Part shown: piece after piece, positions 36,745 through 44,342 of the stretch | How positions within the stretch are numbered: position 1 is the first letter of the stretch | How the letters are laid out: every line of letters begins with the position of its first letter | From: Sphingobacterium sp. B16(2022) | GTDB lineage: Bacteria > Bacteroidota > Bacteroidia > Sphingobacteriales > Sphingobacteriaceae | Assembly (NCBI RefSeq): GCF_012030425.1 | Contig: NZ_JAAUVN010000001.1 | Span: 930,001 to 994,000 of the forward strand | Direction of reading: 5' to 3' | DNA: 64,000 nucleotides | Notes under the pieces: generated by a model | What the model saw: the letters and a program-made list of their open reading frames with translations, nothing else | Told to the model about the DNA's origin: nothing | Database searches by the model: none | Program-made: the position numbers and the translations under genes

Positions 36745-37043
36745 AGTTTGCTTAATATTTTATGGTCAATGTAAAATGTTCCGAATGGAATAATGCAGGC
36801 CAAAATAACTTTCCAAGTTGTCGTTTTAAATTTCCAATTCTGCTCTACAGCAACACTTAACGTATTGAACAGGAAAAGTAAAAATATTGCTCCATGAATC
36901 GGTCCTAATATTTCGCTTAAACTAGGATTATGAAAATAATGTTTCAGAGGTACAGCTACGAAAATGAGCACTAATAATGATACGCCTTCAAGAAACCCAA
37001 TAATGCGCAATCTTCCGATTTTTGTTTTGAATAAATTTATCAT
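36741..37043 (-). CDS. DUF3817 membrane protein
   Basis: The ATG at 37043 leaves one base after the preceding gene's stop; a longer start at 37070 would overlap that gene. The 100-residue product has three membrane segments and the DUF3817 features: IGRLRIIGFLEGVSLLVLIF, the LGPIHGAIFLLFL motif with His, and a C-terminal IIPFGTFYIDHKIL. DUF3817 proteins are small inner-membrane proteins of unknown role. Confidence 0.82.
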   Translation of the reverse strand: MINLFKTKIGRLRIIGFLEGVSLLVLIFVAVPLKHYFHNPSLSEILGPIHGAIFLLFLFNTLSVAVEQNWKFKTTTWKVILACIIPFGTFYIDHKILSKL

Positions 37044-37044
37044 A

Positions 37045-37503
37045 CTATCTAAAATAAGGTCTGGTAGCAAATGGTGAAAATGGCCAAGGAATGGCTATGA
37101 AAATAATGATGAGTGAAATTGAAAACCAAATCAACATTGTTTTGAATTTTTCTTTGTCGGTTGTTTTTCTTTTTGCTTTAGCAGAACCAATGGTAATTAA
37201 AATGATCGCTATTAACATTAAAATTAGGTGAAGTAGACCAAAAAAGGCAAGATCAAAATTTTCAATGGCCTCATTAAAATTATTCCAGAAGTATTTGATG
37301 ATGGGGCTTTGAGTGTACAATACAATTCCAACTAGAAGCTGAATGTGTGCAATTGTTGCTGTCCAATGACGTGTAGCATTGTCTCTTTTGGAGAATACAG
37401 CGTTAGAAGAATAACCTTTATATGCCCGATAAATAGCATAAACTATACTTGCTAGCACTAGCCAGCGTATTAAGGAATGATAAAAAGTAAGTGTTTGATA
37501 CAT
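37045..37503 (-). CDS. Four-helix membrane protein, possibly cytochrome b-like
   Basis: From the ATG at 37503 the product is 152 residues. It has four hydrophobic helices and histidines in or near them (FYHSLIRWLVLASIVYAIY, HWTATIAHIQLLVGIVLYT, LLHLILMLIAIILITIG), which suggests a small heme b-type membrane protein; relatives are often simply labelled cytochrome B. The heme is not proven. It is the first gene of the four-gene operon, with the TetR-type operator 32-57 bp before its start. Confidence 0.65.
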   Translation of the reverse strand: MYQTLTFYHSLIRWLVLASIVYAIYRAYKGYSSNAVFSKRDNATRHWTATIAHIQLLVGIVLYTQSPIIKYFWNNFNEAIENFDLAFFGLLHLILMLIAIILITIGSAKAKRKTTDKEKFKTMLIWFSISLIIIFIAIPWPFSPFATRPYFR

Positions 37504-37534
37504 CGCAAATTTTGTTTGTCGATGTAAATATAAT

Positions 37535-37560
37535 AAAAACATACTAAGTAGTATGTTTTT
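37535..37560 (-). promoter_or_regulatory. TetR operator of the rhodanese operon
   Basis: A perfect 11-bp inverted repeat with a 4-bp centre (arms AAAAACATACT and AGTATGTTTTT). Its core ATACTAAGTAGTAT matches the palindrome just before the tetR start (38169-38182) at 13 of 14 positions. It lies between the tetR stop and the first operon gene. Confidence 0.82.
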
Positions 37561-37572
37561 ATTAAAGAATAT

Positions 37573-38163
37573 TTAAGCTAAATTGTTTAGGTAAATTTTC
37601 AGTTCTTTTAAATAGGAGTGATAGCATGCTGTACTGTTATAAACTTTTCCGAAATTTCTAATTCCCCAATACCCTGACATAATAAAATACGCGACTTGCT
37701 GCGGATCCACATTTTCCCTTATGGTTCCATTTTCTTTGGCACTTTTTATACTATTTTCAATTGTTTGCTGCCATTCTAGAATGAGTTCAGATAGTGCCTT
37801 TCCAAAAGCTGCATTCCAAGGTGTCATTTCCTGTGTTAAATTTCCTGCGGGACATCCATATTCTAACTTCAAAAGCGGATTTTCCAGAAGTAGCGCTTTT
37901 GTCATATCATAAATTTCCTGAGTAGGATTTTTTGCATTTTGTAAAGGTTTAATGAAATCATTTTGCATTGTTGGTTTTAAAATTTCATTAATTATAGCCA
38001 AACCCATTTCATCTTTGGTCTTAAAATGATAGTAAAATGCTCCTTTTGTAACTTTTGTTGTCGCAATAATTTCATCAATACTTGTCGTTTGATAACCTTT
38101 GGTATAGATAATTTCAAATGCTTTTTCAAGAATTGTATGCCGAGTTGCTGATGACTTTTTCAT
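37573..38163 (-). CDS. TetR/AcrR family transcriptional regulator
   Basis: The 196-residue regulator has an N-terminal HTH (TRHTILEKAFEIIYTKGYQT, then VTKGAFYYHFKTKDEMGLAI) and a ligand-binding C-terminal domain with a CPAGNLTQEM segment (Cys near residue 99). It is on the same strand as the rhodanese operon, 70 bp upstream of its first start. Shared palindromes before both genes indicate that it represses itself and the operon. The ligand is unknown. Confidence 0.9.
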   Translation of the reverse strand: MKKSSATRHTILEKAFEIIYTKGYQTTSIDEIIATTKVTKGAFYYHFKTKDEMGLAIINEILKPTMQNDFIKPLQNAKNPTQEIYDMTKALLLENPLLKLEYGCPAGNLTQEMTPWNAAFGKALSELILEWQQTIENSIKSAKENGTIRENVDPQQVAYFIMSGYWGIRNFGKVYNSTACYHSYLKELKIYLNNLA

Positions 38164-38168
38164 AAAAA

Positions 38169-38182
38169 ATACTAATTAGTAT
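38169..38182 (-). promoter_or_regulatory. TetR operator upstream of tetR
   Basis: ATACTAATTAGTAT is a perfect 14-bp palindrome five bases before the tetR start codon. It differs by one base from the core of the site at 37535-37560. Confidence 0.8.
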
Positions 38183-38357
38183 GAATACAAAGAACGTAAT
38201 TCTTTATTGGTTTGACAAGTTGTGGTGAAGGCTGTTGGCTACTGACAAGGTTGCCTCTTTATTTTCAGTTATCAAAAAGATAGTATTCAGATTATTTTTG
38301 GTAGCCCATGTTTTTTTTCTGTTTGTAATTTTGCATCATATTCTAAATTAATAGTTT

Positions 38358-39479
38358 ATGGAAAATAAAGATAAAGACAATCCCAATAATATACCCGTTT
38401 CTTTTCATTCGGTTAAAAAGCAAGGAAGCGCTCCGGTGCCCTTGTCCATCCTTGATGTGGCTACAACGGGAAAAGGTTATTCAAGTATGGAAGCAATTAA
38501 TAACAGTATTGAGCTTGCTAAACTTGCAGATAAACGGGGCTTTGCCCGTTATTGGGTAGCTGAGCACCACGGCATGCCCGCTGTTTCTACCTCTTCACCC
38601 GCGATGTTGCTATCCCGGCTGATCGGTGAAACACAACAAATAAGATTAGGATCTGGTGGCATGATGCTACCAAATTTTCCGCCTTTGGTCGTTGCTGAGC
38701 AATTTGGTATGCTGGAGGCGATGGCACCAGGGCGTATCGATCTTGGAATAGGACGTGCACCGGGGACCAATGAGCTTACAGCCTCAGCACTCCGTCGTGA
38801 GCAGTTCGGAGCTGAAAATTTTCCAGAACAGTTGACGGAGTTACTCCATTTTCTTGAAGATGATTTTCCTGTAGGACATCCTTACAAAGGCAAGGTATTT
38901 GCAGTTCCTGGACCCGGTCAAGATCTTGAAAACGGCATTGCACGATCTTTTGAAAGTCCATTAGTTTGGTTATTGGGATCTAGCAGTTATTCTGCGCAAT
39001 TGGCAGGAAAGTTAGGACTACCATTTGCCTTTGCTGCGCAACTGGCACCTGAAAACATGTTGGCCGCATTTGAACTTTATAGAAAGTACTTCAGACCTTC
39101 AAAAGTACTTGACAGTCCTTACACCATTGCTTGCTTTTCAGTTTATGCAGCAGACAATGAAGAAGAGGCTCAAACGCAAGCATACTCGTTCTCACATAGT
39201 ATGCTCCGAATGATGAACAGACAATCTTATGTGATTCCATCTCCGGAAGAATTAAAAAATTATAAGTACAGTGATTCCGAAAGGTATATATTGGAAGGTT
39301 GGAACCATAAAATGATCTACGGAACTGCAGAACAGGTCGTAAGTAAGCTAAATCACTTTCAACAGATTTCAGGGGCAGATGAATTGATGATAGCCAATTT
39401 AGGTCATTCTCTCGAAGGGATACTGCATTCTGCAAAACTGATAGCAGATGCATACCATATGCCCAATCTGTGTCTGTAG
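38358..39479 (+). CDS. Luciferase-like monooxygenase (LLM class, flavin-dependent)
   Basis: The 373-residue protein is a full LLM-class oxidoreductase, with LSILDVATTGKGYSSMEAIN, GFARYWVAEHHGMPAVSTSS and GSGGMMLPNFPPLVVAEQFG, which fits the MsnO8-like subgroup. The C-terminal part holds YGTAEQVVSKLNHFQQISGA. Such enzymes use reduced FMN and oxygen on a small organic substrate. The gene stands alone, facing the redox operon at 39608. The substrate is unknown. Confidence 0.9.
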   Translation: MENKDKDNPNNIPVSFHSVKKQGSAPVPLSILDVATTGKGYSSMEAINNSIELAKLADKRGFARYWVAEHHGMPAVSTSSPAMLLSRLIGETQQIRLGSGGMMLPNFPPLVVAEQFGMLEAMAPGRIDLGIGRAPGTNELTASALRREQFGAENFPEQLTELLHFLEDDFPVGHPYKGKVFAVPGPGQDLENGIARSFESPLVWLLGSSSYSAQLAGKLGLPFAFAAQLAPENMLAAFELYRKYFRPSKVLDSPYTIACFSVYAADNEEEAQTQAYSFSHSMLRMMNRQSYVIPSPEELKNYKYSDSERYILEGWNHKMIYGTAEQVVSKLNHFQQISGADELMIANLGHSLEGILHSAKLIADAYHMPNLCL

Positions 39480-39540
39480 AAAACATTAGTTTTAGCGTAT
39501 TGTCATAAAAAGAAACTCAACTTTATTTAAAGGCTTGAAA

Positions 39541-39574
39541 ACATCACACCCACTGCATAGAGTGAGTGTGGTGT
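39541..39574. terminator. Hairpin between converging genes
   Basis: A 14-bp stem with one mismatch (39541-39554 with 39561-39574) and a 6-nt loop lie between the LLM and DUF5777 genes. No clear T-run follows, so it is a moderate terminator prediction. Confidence 0.55.
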
Positions 39575-39607
39575 AAGGGCTGCCTACAAGATGTAATAGA
39601 TTAAAGC

Positions 39608-40546
39608 CTATTCTTTAGGTTTTTTATCAAAACTAAAACGTCTTGCAATACTAAATCCCCATCTAAATTGTCCTTTACCCCAAGAACTGATTGTTTCGCT
39701 AATAAACTGAGATTCCTGCATAGCTGTTGCATTTGTAAAGTTTAAATGGAAGATATGGCCACCTGTATCCATTTCCAGTCCCACACCTAAAGCATTATAG
39801 TAGCGTTGACCCGTTATGTTTTCTCGATATTGCTTTTTAGACGACTGACGAAAAGGAAGAAAATAATCTGCAACGACCGCGATTCTGTTACTAACCTTTG
39901 CCCGACCTCCGATTCCGATAGCAAACATATTATTCTGATCATTAAAAGCTGTAAAATTGCGATGAAGATAGGTGGGGACCAATGCAAGAGAAATATCTGG
40001 ACTAAACTTCCTAGCTATGATCAATTGACTTACATAACTCATACGGTCACTAAAATCATCAAAATTAGCTGCCGAATTTTTATCTTCCGAGGCTTCCATC
40101 GCCGATACGGTCGTACTTCCAAAAAAAGCGATGGATACAGGTACACTGTTATCGACAGTTTGTTCCAAAAAGCGGTATTTTAGATTAGCCTCATAGAGCT
40201 GTCTGATTTCTGTTGCTCCTTTCGCTCTAGCAATTCCAATTGTTAGGTTATCCAATAAACCATAATCAAGACCAATTCTGATATCCGAAGAGTTGTCTAG
40301 ACCAAAGAAATTTTTGGAGCCACCAGCACTTCCTGCGATATCTCCAAAACGATGATCCACCTTAAAATCCAGTTCATTTCGATGAATAGTCTCCGTAGTT
40401 TTAAGATTAATCAAGCTACCCGACTTAAATGTTGCAGTAACTTTTTCATTCTTCGGGTTTCCCAGATCGATCAGTTTATCAAGATCCTCCTGTGCAAATG
40501 CCCCTGTCGTGATACCACATAGAAGGGTACATATTATACTTTTCAT
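39608..40546 (-). CDS. DUF5777 family beta-barrel protein
   Basis: I use the ATG at 40546, preceded by AAGGAAAT, over the one at 40558; the product is 312 residues. It has a signal peptide (SIICTLLCGITTGAFAQ) followed by alternating strands (FFGLDNSSDIRIGLDYGLLD, ending WGFSIARRFSFDKKPKE), fitting a DUF5777-type outer-membrane barrel. It is the last gene of Lipoprotein_15-cytochrome c-YceI-DUF5777, 20 bp after YceI. No function is established; being with heme and redox-related proteins suggests an envelope electron-transfer or uptake role. Confidence 0.72.
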   Translation of the reverse strand: MKSIICTLLCGITTGAFAQEDLDKLIDLGNPKNEKVTATFKSGSLINLKTTETIHRNELDFKVDHRFGDIAGSAGGSKNFFGLDNSSDIRIGLDYGLLDNLTIGIARAKGATEIRQLYEANLKYRFLEQTVDNSVPVSIAFFGSTTVSAMEASEDKNSAANFDDFSDRMSYVSQLIIARKFSPDISLALVPTYLHRNFTAFNDQNNMFAIGIGGRAKVSNRIAVVADYFLPFRQSSKKQYRENITGQRYYNALGVGLEMDTGGHIFHLNFTNATAMQESQFISETISSWGKGQFRWGFSIARRFSFDKKPKE

Positions 40547-40566
40547 ATTTCCTTGCATGCTTTAGA

Positions 40567-41118
40567 TTAATGTTTATATGTGGCATTTATTTTCACCTTC
40601 ACAACCTCTGCGATTTTTTTTCCAACCACAGATGGAATGGTGATCTTATGATCTGCAAGTCTGACGTCGAAACTAGCTGCAGCAGTTATAATTGAGTTTT
40701 TGACTGTAAATGTCGCCATGGTAGCGTAAGCTTTGGTGACACCATGAATTTGCAATGTACCCGAAACCTTTGCGGTATAATTCCCATCCTTGGTTAGTTG
40801 TCCACTATTTTCAATTTTCCCTTTAAACTCTGAAACAGTATACTTGTCACTTTCCATATAATTTTCATTGAAATGTTCTTGCATCAGTTTCTTATCAAAT
40901 TGGAAAGACGTATTCTTTACCCGAAATAAGATATCTCCAGTTTTTATATCCAAAGCTGATCCCGCTAAGTTGCTCTTAGCCTCAATGTCCTCGAGCATTG
41001 CACTACTGAAAAAGCTGATCGATGCACCTTTTGAAATAAAGGAACTGCTCTGTTGTGCAAAACCCTCAAGGCTCAGAAGCAGAAACAGGAACACACTATA
41101 AATAGTAATTTTTTTCAT
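40567..41118 (-). CDS. YceI family protein
   Basis: The 183-residue protein has a signal peptide (IYSVFLFLLLSLEGFAQ) and the YceI lipocalin-like barrel (SNLAGSALDIKTGDILFRVK, MQEHFNENYMESDKYTVSEF, VRLADHKITIPSVVGKKIAE). YceI proteins bind isoprenoid-type quinones or similar lipids in the periplasm. It lies 11 bp after the cytochrome c gene and 20 bp before DUF5777, so a role in carrying a quinone or lipid for the same redox system is plausible but inferred. Confidence 0.88.
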   Translation of the reverse strand: MKKITIYSVFLFLLLSLEGFAQQSSSFISKGASISFFSSAMLEDIEAKSNLAGSALDIKTGDILFRVKNTSFQFDKKLMQEHFNENYMESDKYTVSEFKGKIENSGQLTKDGNYTAKVSGTLQIHGVTKAYATMATFTVKNSIITAAASFDVRLADHKITIPSVVGKKIAEVVKVKINATYKH

Positions 41119-41129
41119 ATTAATTGATA

Positions 41130-41540
41130 TTAATTTTCGGGTGTATTACGTTTAAACCAGGCATCTAACAATTCTATTTCTTTGGCAGACAATGTTGAAC
41201 CTATCGGCATTGTTTTGGTGACCAATACCACATTATTAATTCGAGCGACATGATCTTTAATAGCACTATACCCGTTAAAAGTCCAACGTGCGCTCGCCGA
41301 TCTGCCAGTGGCATGACATGAATTACATTTTATTTCGAAAAGTGCCTTCGCAAAATTAATGTAGGTCACGTTTTGTACGGTTACGGTTTCAGTCTCATTA
41401 GGCAGCTCAGGAGAAATCTCCTGAGCCTGTTTTTTTGTACAGCTAAATAGAACAGCGATTCCAAGCAATACTAAAGAAGCCCTGAACTGCCTACCAATTC
41501 GTATATCGTATGATGGTTTTTTAAATTTTAATATTTCCAT
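41130..41540 (-). CDS. Lipoprotein cytochrome c
   Basis: The 136-residue protein has a lipoprotein signal (LVLLGIAVLFSC) and one heme motif CNSCH (in FEIKCNSCHATGRS) with a likely Met ligand in TKTMPIGSTLSAKEIELLDAW. It should be a monoheme cytochrome anchored to the envelope. It sits between the Lipoprotein_15-type gene and YceI in a four-gene operon. It probably passes electrons to an unknown partner. Confidence 0.85.
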   Translation of the reverse strand: MEILKFKKPSYDIRIGRQFRASLVLLGIAVLFSCTKKQAQEISPELPNETETVTVQNVTYINFAKALFEIKCNSCHATGRSASARWTFNGYSAIKDHVARINNVVLVTKTMPIGSTLSAKEIELLDAWFKRNTPEN

Positions 41541-41578
41541 AATAAATAGGAATAAACCAAATGGGATTAGATTTAAGA

Positions 41579-42427
41579 TTAGTTTGCGGCTGCGACGGTT
41601 GTTTTATCATTCACAATTGGCCATACACCTGGACGCGGATAGCTGATCCCTCTGTTGTCGCCTCTTTGTTGATCTTGACCAAAATAATATAACGGCCATC
41701 CTTTATACGTCAATTGCTTCTTTCCAAAAACCGTAATAACGGCAATATCTGTAGCAGAAACCAAGGAAGGTAGTGCACCTTTTTCTTTCTGGAAGATAGG
41801 CCACAAAGCATCATTGCTAAAATCAGCGGCTGTATAGTTGTTTTTATTAAATCGATCTGGTTTAAAGGCATACAATGTCCTTCCTTGATCGTCGGTCAGA
41901 TAGCTTGTATTGCCTTGTCCTTCGGTATAGTTTTCTAAATAGTCTTTGGTGTCATCTCCTTTTAGTTGCCCGTTTGCGACCATAAGTAAGTAGTCGGGTT
42001 TTGCAACATACCAGATTTTATTTACGGCATCACCTTGTACTTCGCCAGATTTGCTATCGCCAACATAATAGTAAAGAGGCCAACCTTTGTAGGTACTTTG
42101 TTTTTTACCGTCAGCCCGCGTGATTTCACCTAATTGGTTCTTATCAATCTTCACATCGCTACTTATATCACCACTGTAATAAATTGGCCAGACTGTCAAG
42201 CAGTTTCCGGTACAACTTGAAGAGCCCTTGGTATCATTTGAGAAAAAGTATAATGTTTTTCCATTGCTGTCAGTAAGAATTGTGCCGAATTTAGCATCTT
42301 GGGATGTCTGCATACCTTTCGTATTATTTTCAGGATTTTCAACCTTGTCTTTGGAGCAGGATGAAAAAATGGTTAATAGTGCGGTCGCCATCATGGCAGT
42401 TTTCATTTTGGTTTTGTTGAATCTCAT
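41579..42427 (-). CDS. Lipoprotein with tandem Lipoprotein_15 (COG4315-type) repeats
   Basis: From the ATG at 42427 the product is 282 residues. A lipoprotein signal (MMATALLTIFSSC) precedes repeats of the Lipoprotein_15 kind: LTDSNGKTLYFFSNDTKGSS and LTDDQGRTLYAFKPDRFNKN, each followed by a YKGWPLYYY or YKGWPLYYF segment. These repeats are secreted, of unknown function, and often occur next to cytochromes or redox genes, as here. It is the first gene of the operon and is divergent from the ECF sigma gene. Confidence 0.82.
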   Translation of the reverse strand: MRFNKTKMKTAMMATALLTIFSSCSKDKVENPENNTKGMQTSQDAKFGTILTDSNGKTLYFFSNDTKGSSSCTGNCLTVWPIYYSGDISSDVKIDKNQLGEITRADGKKQSTYKGWPLYYYVGDSKSGEVQGDAVNKIWYVAKPDYLLMVANGQLKGDDTKDYLENYTEGQGNTSYLTDDQGRTLYAFKPDRFNKNNYTAADFSNDALWPIFQKEKGALPSLVSATDIAVITVFGKKQLTYKGWPLYYFGQDQQRGDNRGISYPRPGVWPIVNDKTTVAAAN

Positions 42428-42479
42428 GATCAATAGTTTTAGTGTAGTTTATTAATCAATACGGTGCTGTTCTGAAGAT

Positions 42480-42526
42480 GGTTGCCTGAGATCTAAAAAA
42501 AATAATTTACCAAGGCAACCTTTTTT
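42480..42526 (+). terminator. Hairpin with T-tract in the leader of the ECF sigma gene
   Basis: GGTTGCCT (42480-42487) and AGGCAACC (42513-42520) pair over a 25-nt loop and are followed by TTTTTT. This is a terminator-like structure on the plus strand, but there is no plus-strand gene before it. It lies 58 bp before the sigma factor start, so it may be an attenuator or the end of a short leader RNA. Confidence 0.55.
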
Positions 42527-42583
42527 ATTTCTCCATCGTAATATAGTTAACACTATATTTATCAAAGAAAAGCAGCATCTCGA

Positions 42584-43147
42584 GTGACGATAAACGAACA
42601 TGACGAAAACACGATCCAAATCATAAAAGGATGCATCATAGAGGACCGAAGATCCCAAAAAGATCTTTATAAACTATACCATGCCCTGGCATTGGGAATA
42701 TGCCTACGGTATTCAAACGATAAGGAAGAAGCATTGGCAATATTAAATGACGGATTTTTTAAGGTATTTAAGCACATAAAAAAATATAATTTTGATAAAC
42801 CTATATCAGCATGGATCAGAAAAATCATGACAAACACAGCAATCGATTACTACCGGAGTAAGGTTCGTATGGGCGCTGTGGTTGATATAGCATCTTATGA
42901 GCATCCGATTACAGATGAAACAATTACACAAAAGTTGCATTATGAGGATCTGTTGCTGATGGTACAAAAATTGTCGCCTACGTACCGGACTGTTTTCAAT
43001 CTCTATGCCATCGATGGCTATACGCATGAAGAGATCGGTAGTATGCTTGGCATTGCAGTAGGCACTTCAAAATCCAATCTACATAAGGCACGACAACGAT
43101 TGGCGGAAATGGTAAGAAATCAAAATTCAATAGCAATTAAAAGTTAG
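42584..43147 (+). CDS. ECF RNA polymerase sigma factor
   Basis: The 187-residue protein starts with GTG at 42584. It has a sigma-2 region (KDLYKLYHALALGICLRYSN, FNDGFFKVFKHIKKYN-like) and a sigma-4 region (KLSPTYRTVFNLYAIDGYTH, IAVGTSKSNLHKARQRLAEM). It is followed after 11 bp by a protein with an anti-sigma-like N-terminus and is divergent from the Lipoprotein_15/cytochrome operon. It may drive that operon as well as its own. Confidence 0.9.
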   Translation: MTINEHDENTIQIIKGCIIEDRRSQKDLYKLYHALALGICLRYSNDKEEALAILNDGFFKVFKHIKKYNFDKPISAWIRKIMTNTAIDYYRSKVRMGAVVDIASYEHPITDETITQKLHYEDLLLMVQKLSPTYRTVFNLYAIDGYTHEEIGSMLGIAVGTSKSNLHKARQRLAEMVRNQNSIAIKS

Positions 43148-43158
43148 GAACATAATTG

Positions 43159-44334
43159 ATGGAAAAGAACAAGATCGATGAACTTTTTAGAAAAGGATTA
43201 AGTGATCCTAAACTAGACTTCGATGAAGATCATTGGCAAGATATGCAGTCACTTTTGGAGAAGAAAAGTGGTAAAAAAAAAGTTAGAAGATTGCTTATTT
43301 TAGCTGTAACAAGTGCAGCTGCTATTGCAACCGTATTCTTTATTTTAGACAGAAATATATTGGTTACAGATGAAAATGAAAGTTTCGAAACTGTGAATAC
43401 TGACATTCCTGTGGTACGGGAAAAATTCAACGGAAAGCTACAAGGAGAAGGCGGTGCGAAAGAAGAGCAAACAGCATTAATCTTTAATGAGGAACTAGCC
43501 GAAACTTTCTCATCAGCACAGCATTCACAGGCTTGGCAACGTACTGCGTCTATTGAAGTCGTTAATTCAAAAAACAGGATACTGTCAACAGGTTCATTGA
43601 GCGAAATCTCGATCCCGACAATAAAACCCATGACAAGATCGAAATATCGCTTTCACCCATCAATAGAAACTTTTCCAAGCTTCACGAGTGAATCCACACT
43701 GGCGCTACAGCATAAAAATGAGTACGATGTAGCTCCTCGTGATGCCCGCTCCGTATTAAGTATATTAGCCGGGCCAGATCTATCTAGTGTAAGAGGATCT
43801 GATCAATCGACTTTAAGTGAAAATGTTGGCGTACTGTATTCTTATCCCGTGGTCAATAGATTAAGTATATCCTTAGGAGCCACTTATGCAAAGAAAAATT
43901 ATAGGTCGGACTACAGTTTATATTCACCTGCAAATCCCCCAACCTTAACCGAGATGCCAAGTATGGTCAATGCCGAATGTGATGTCATCGATATTCCTTT
44001 AACGGCCAATTATACTGTTTTAAAAAATAAAAAAATCAAGTTCAATGTTAGTGCAGGTCTTTCCAGTTATTTCATGTTAAAGGAAAAATATACTTTTGAA
44101 TATGGAGGATCAGGCAATTCAGAAAATAAAAGAAGCGCCGTATACGAAATCAGTGGTGAAAATCAGCACATATTTGGTGTAGCTGATTTTTCAATCTCAT
44201 TAGAAAAAAAAGTGAGTGATAAGATCAATGTCGGCATAAAACCTTTTCTTAAAATGCCCCTTACCGGTATCGGTTATGGAAGGGTAGATCTAGAGTCAAA
44301 AGGAATAGCCTTGATGGTTGGCGTGACACTGTAA
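43159..44334 (+). CDS. Apparent anti-sigma domain fused to an outer-membrane beta-barrel
   Basis: From the ATG at 43159 the product is 391 residues. The N-terminus (ELFRKGLSDPKLDFDEDHWQ) looks like the short cytoplasmic domain of membrane anti-sigma proteins. It is followed by one membrane helix (LLILAVTSAAAIATVFFIL, about residues 45-63), a 100-residue linker, and a C-terminal half of barrel-like strands (LSILAGPDLSSVRGSDQSTL to GIALMVGVTL). The protein could span from the sigma factor in the cytoplasm to the outer membrane. It follows the ECF sigma gene by 11 bp. The topology is inference. Confidence 0.75.
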   Translation: MEKNKIDELFRKGLSDPKLDFDEDHWQDMQSLLEKKSGKKKVRRLLILAVTSAAAIATVFFILDRNILVTDENESFETVNTDIPVVREKFNGKLQGEGGAKEEQTALIFNEELAETFSSAQHSQAWQRTASIEVVNSKNRILSTGSLSEISIPTIKPMTRSKYRFHPSIETFPSFTSESTLALQHKNEYDVAPRDARSVLSILAGPDLSSVRGSDQSTLSENVGVLYSYPVVNRLSISLGATYAKKNYRSDYSLYSPANPPTLTEMPSMVNAECDVIDIPLTANYTVLKNKKIKFNVSAGLSSYFMLKEKYTFEYGGSGNSENKRSAVYEISGENQHIFGVADFSISLEKKVSDKINVGIKPFLKMPLTGIGYGRVDLESKGIALMVGVTL

Positions 44335-44342
44335 TCGATACT

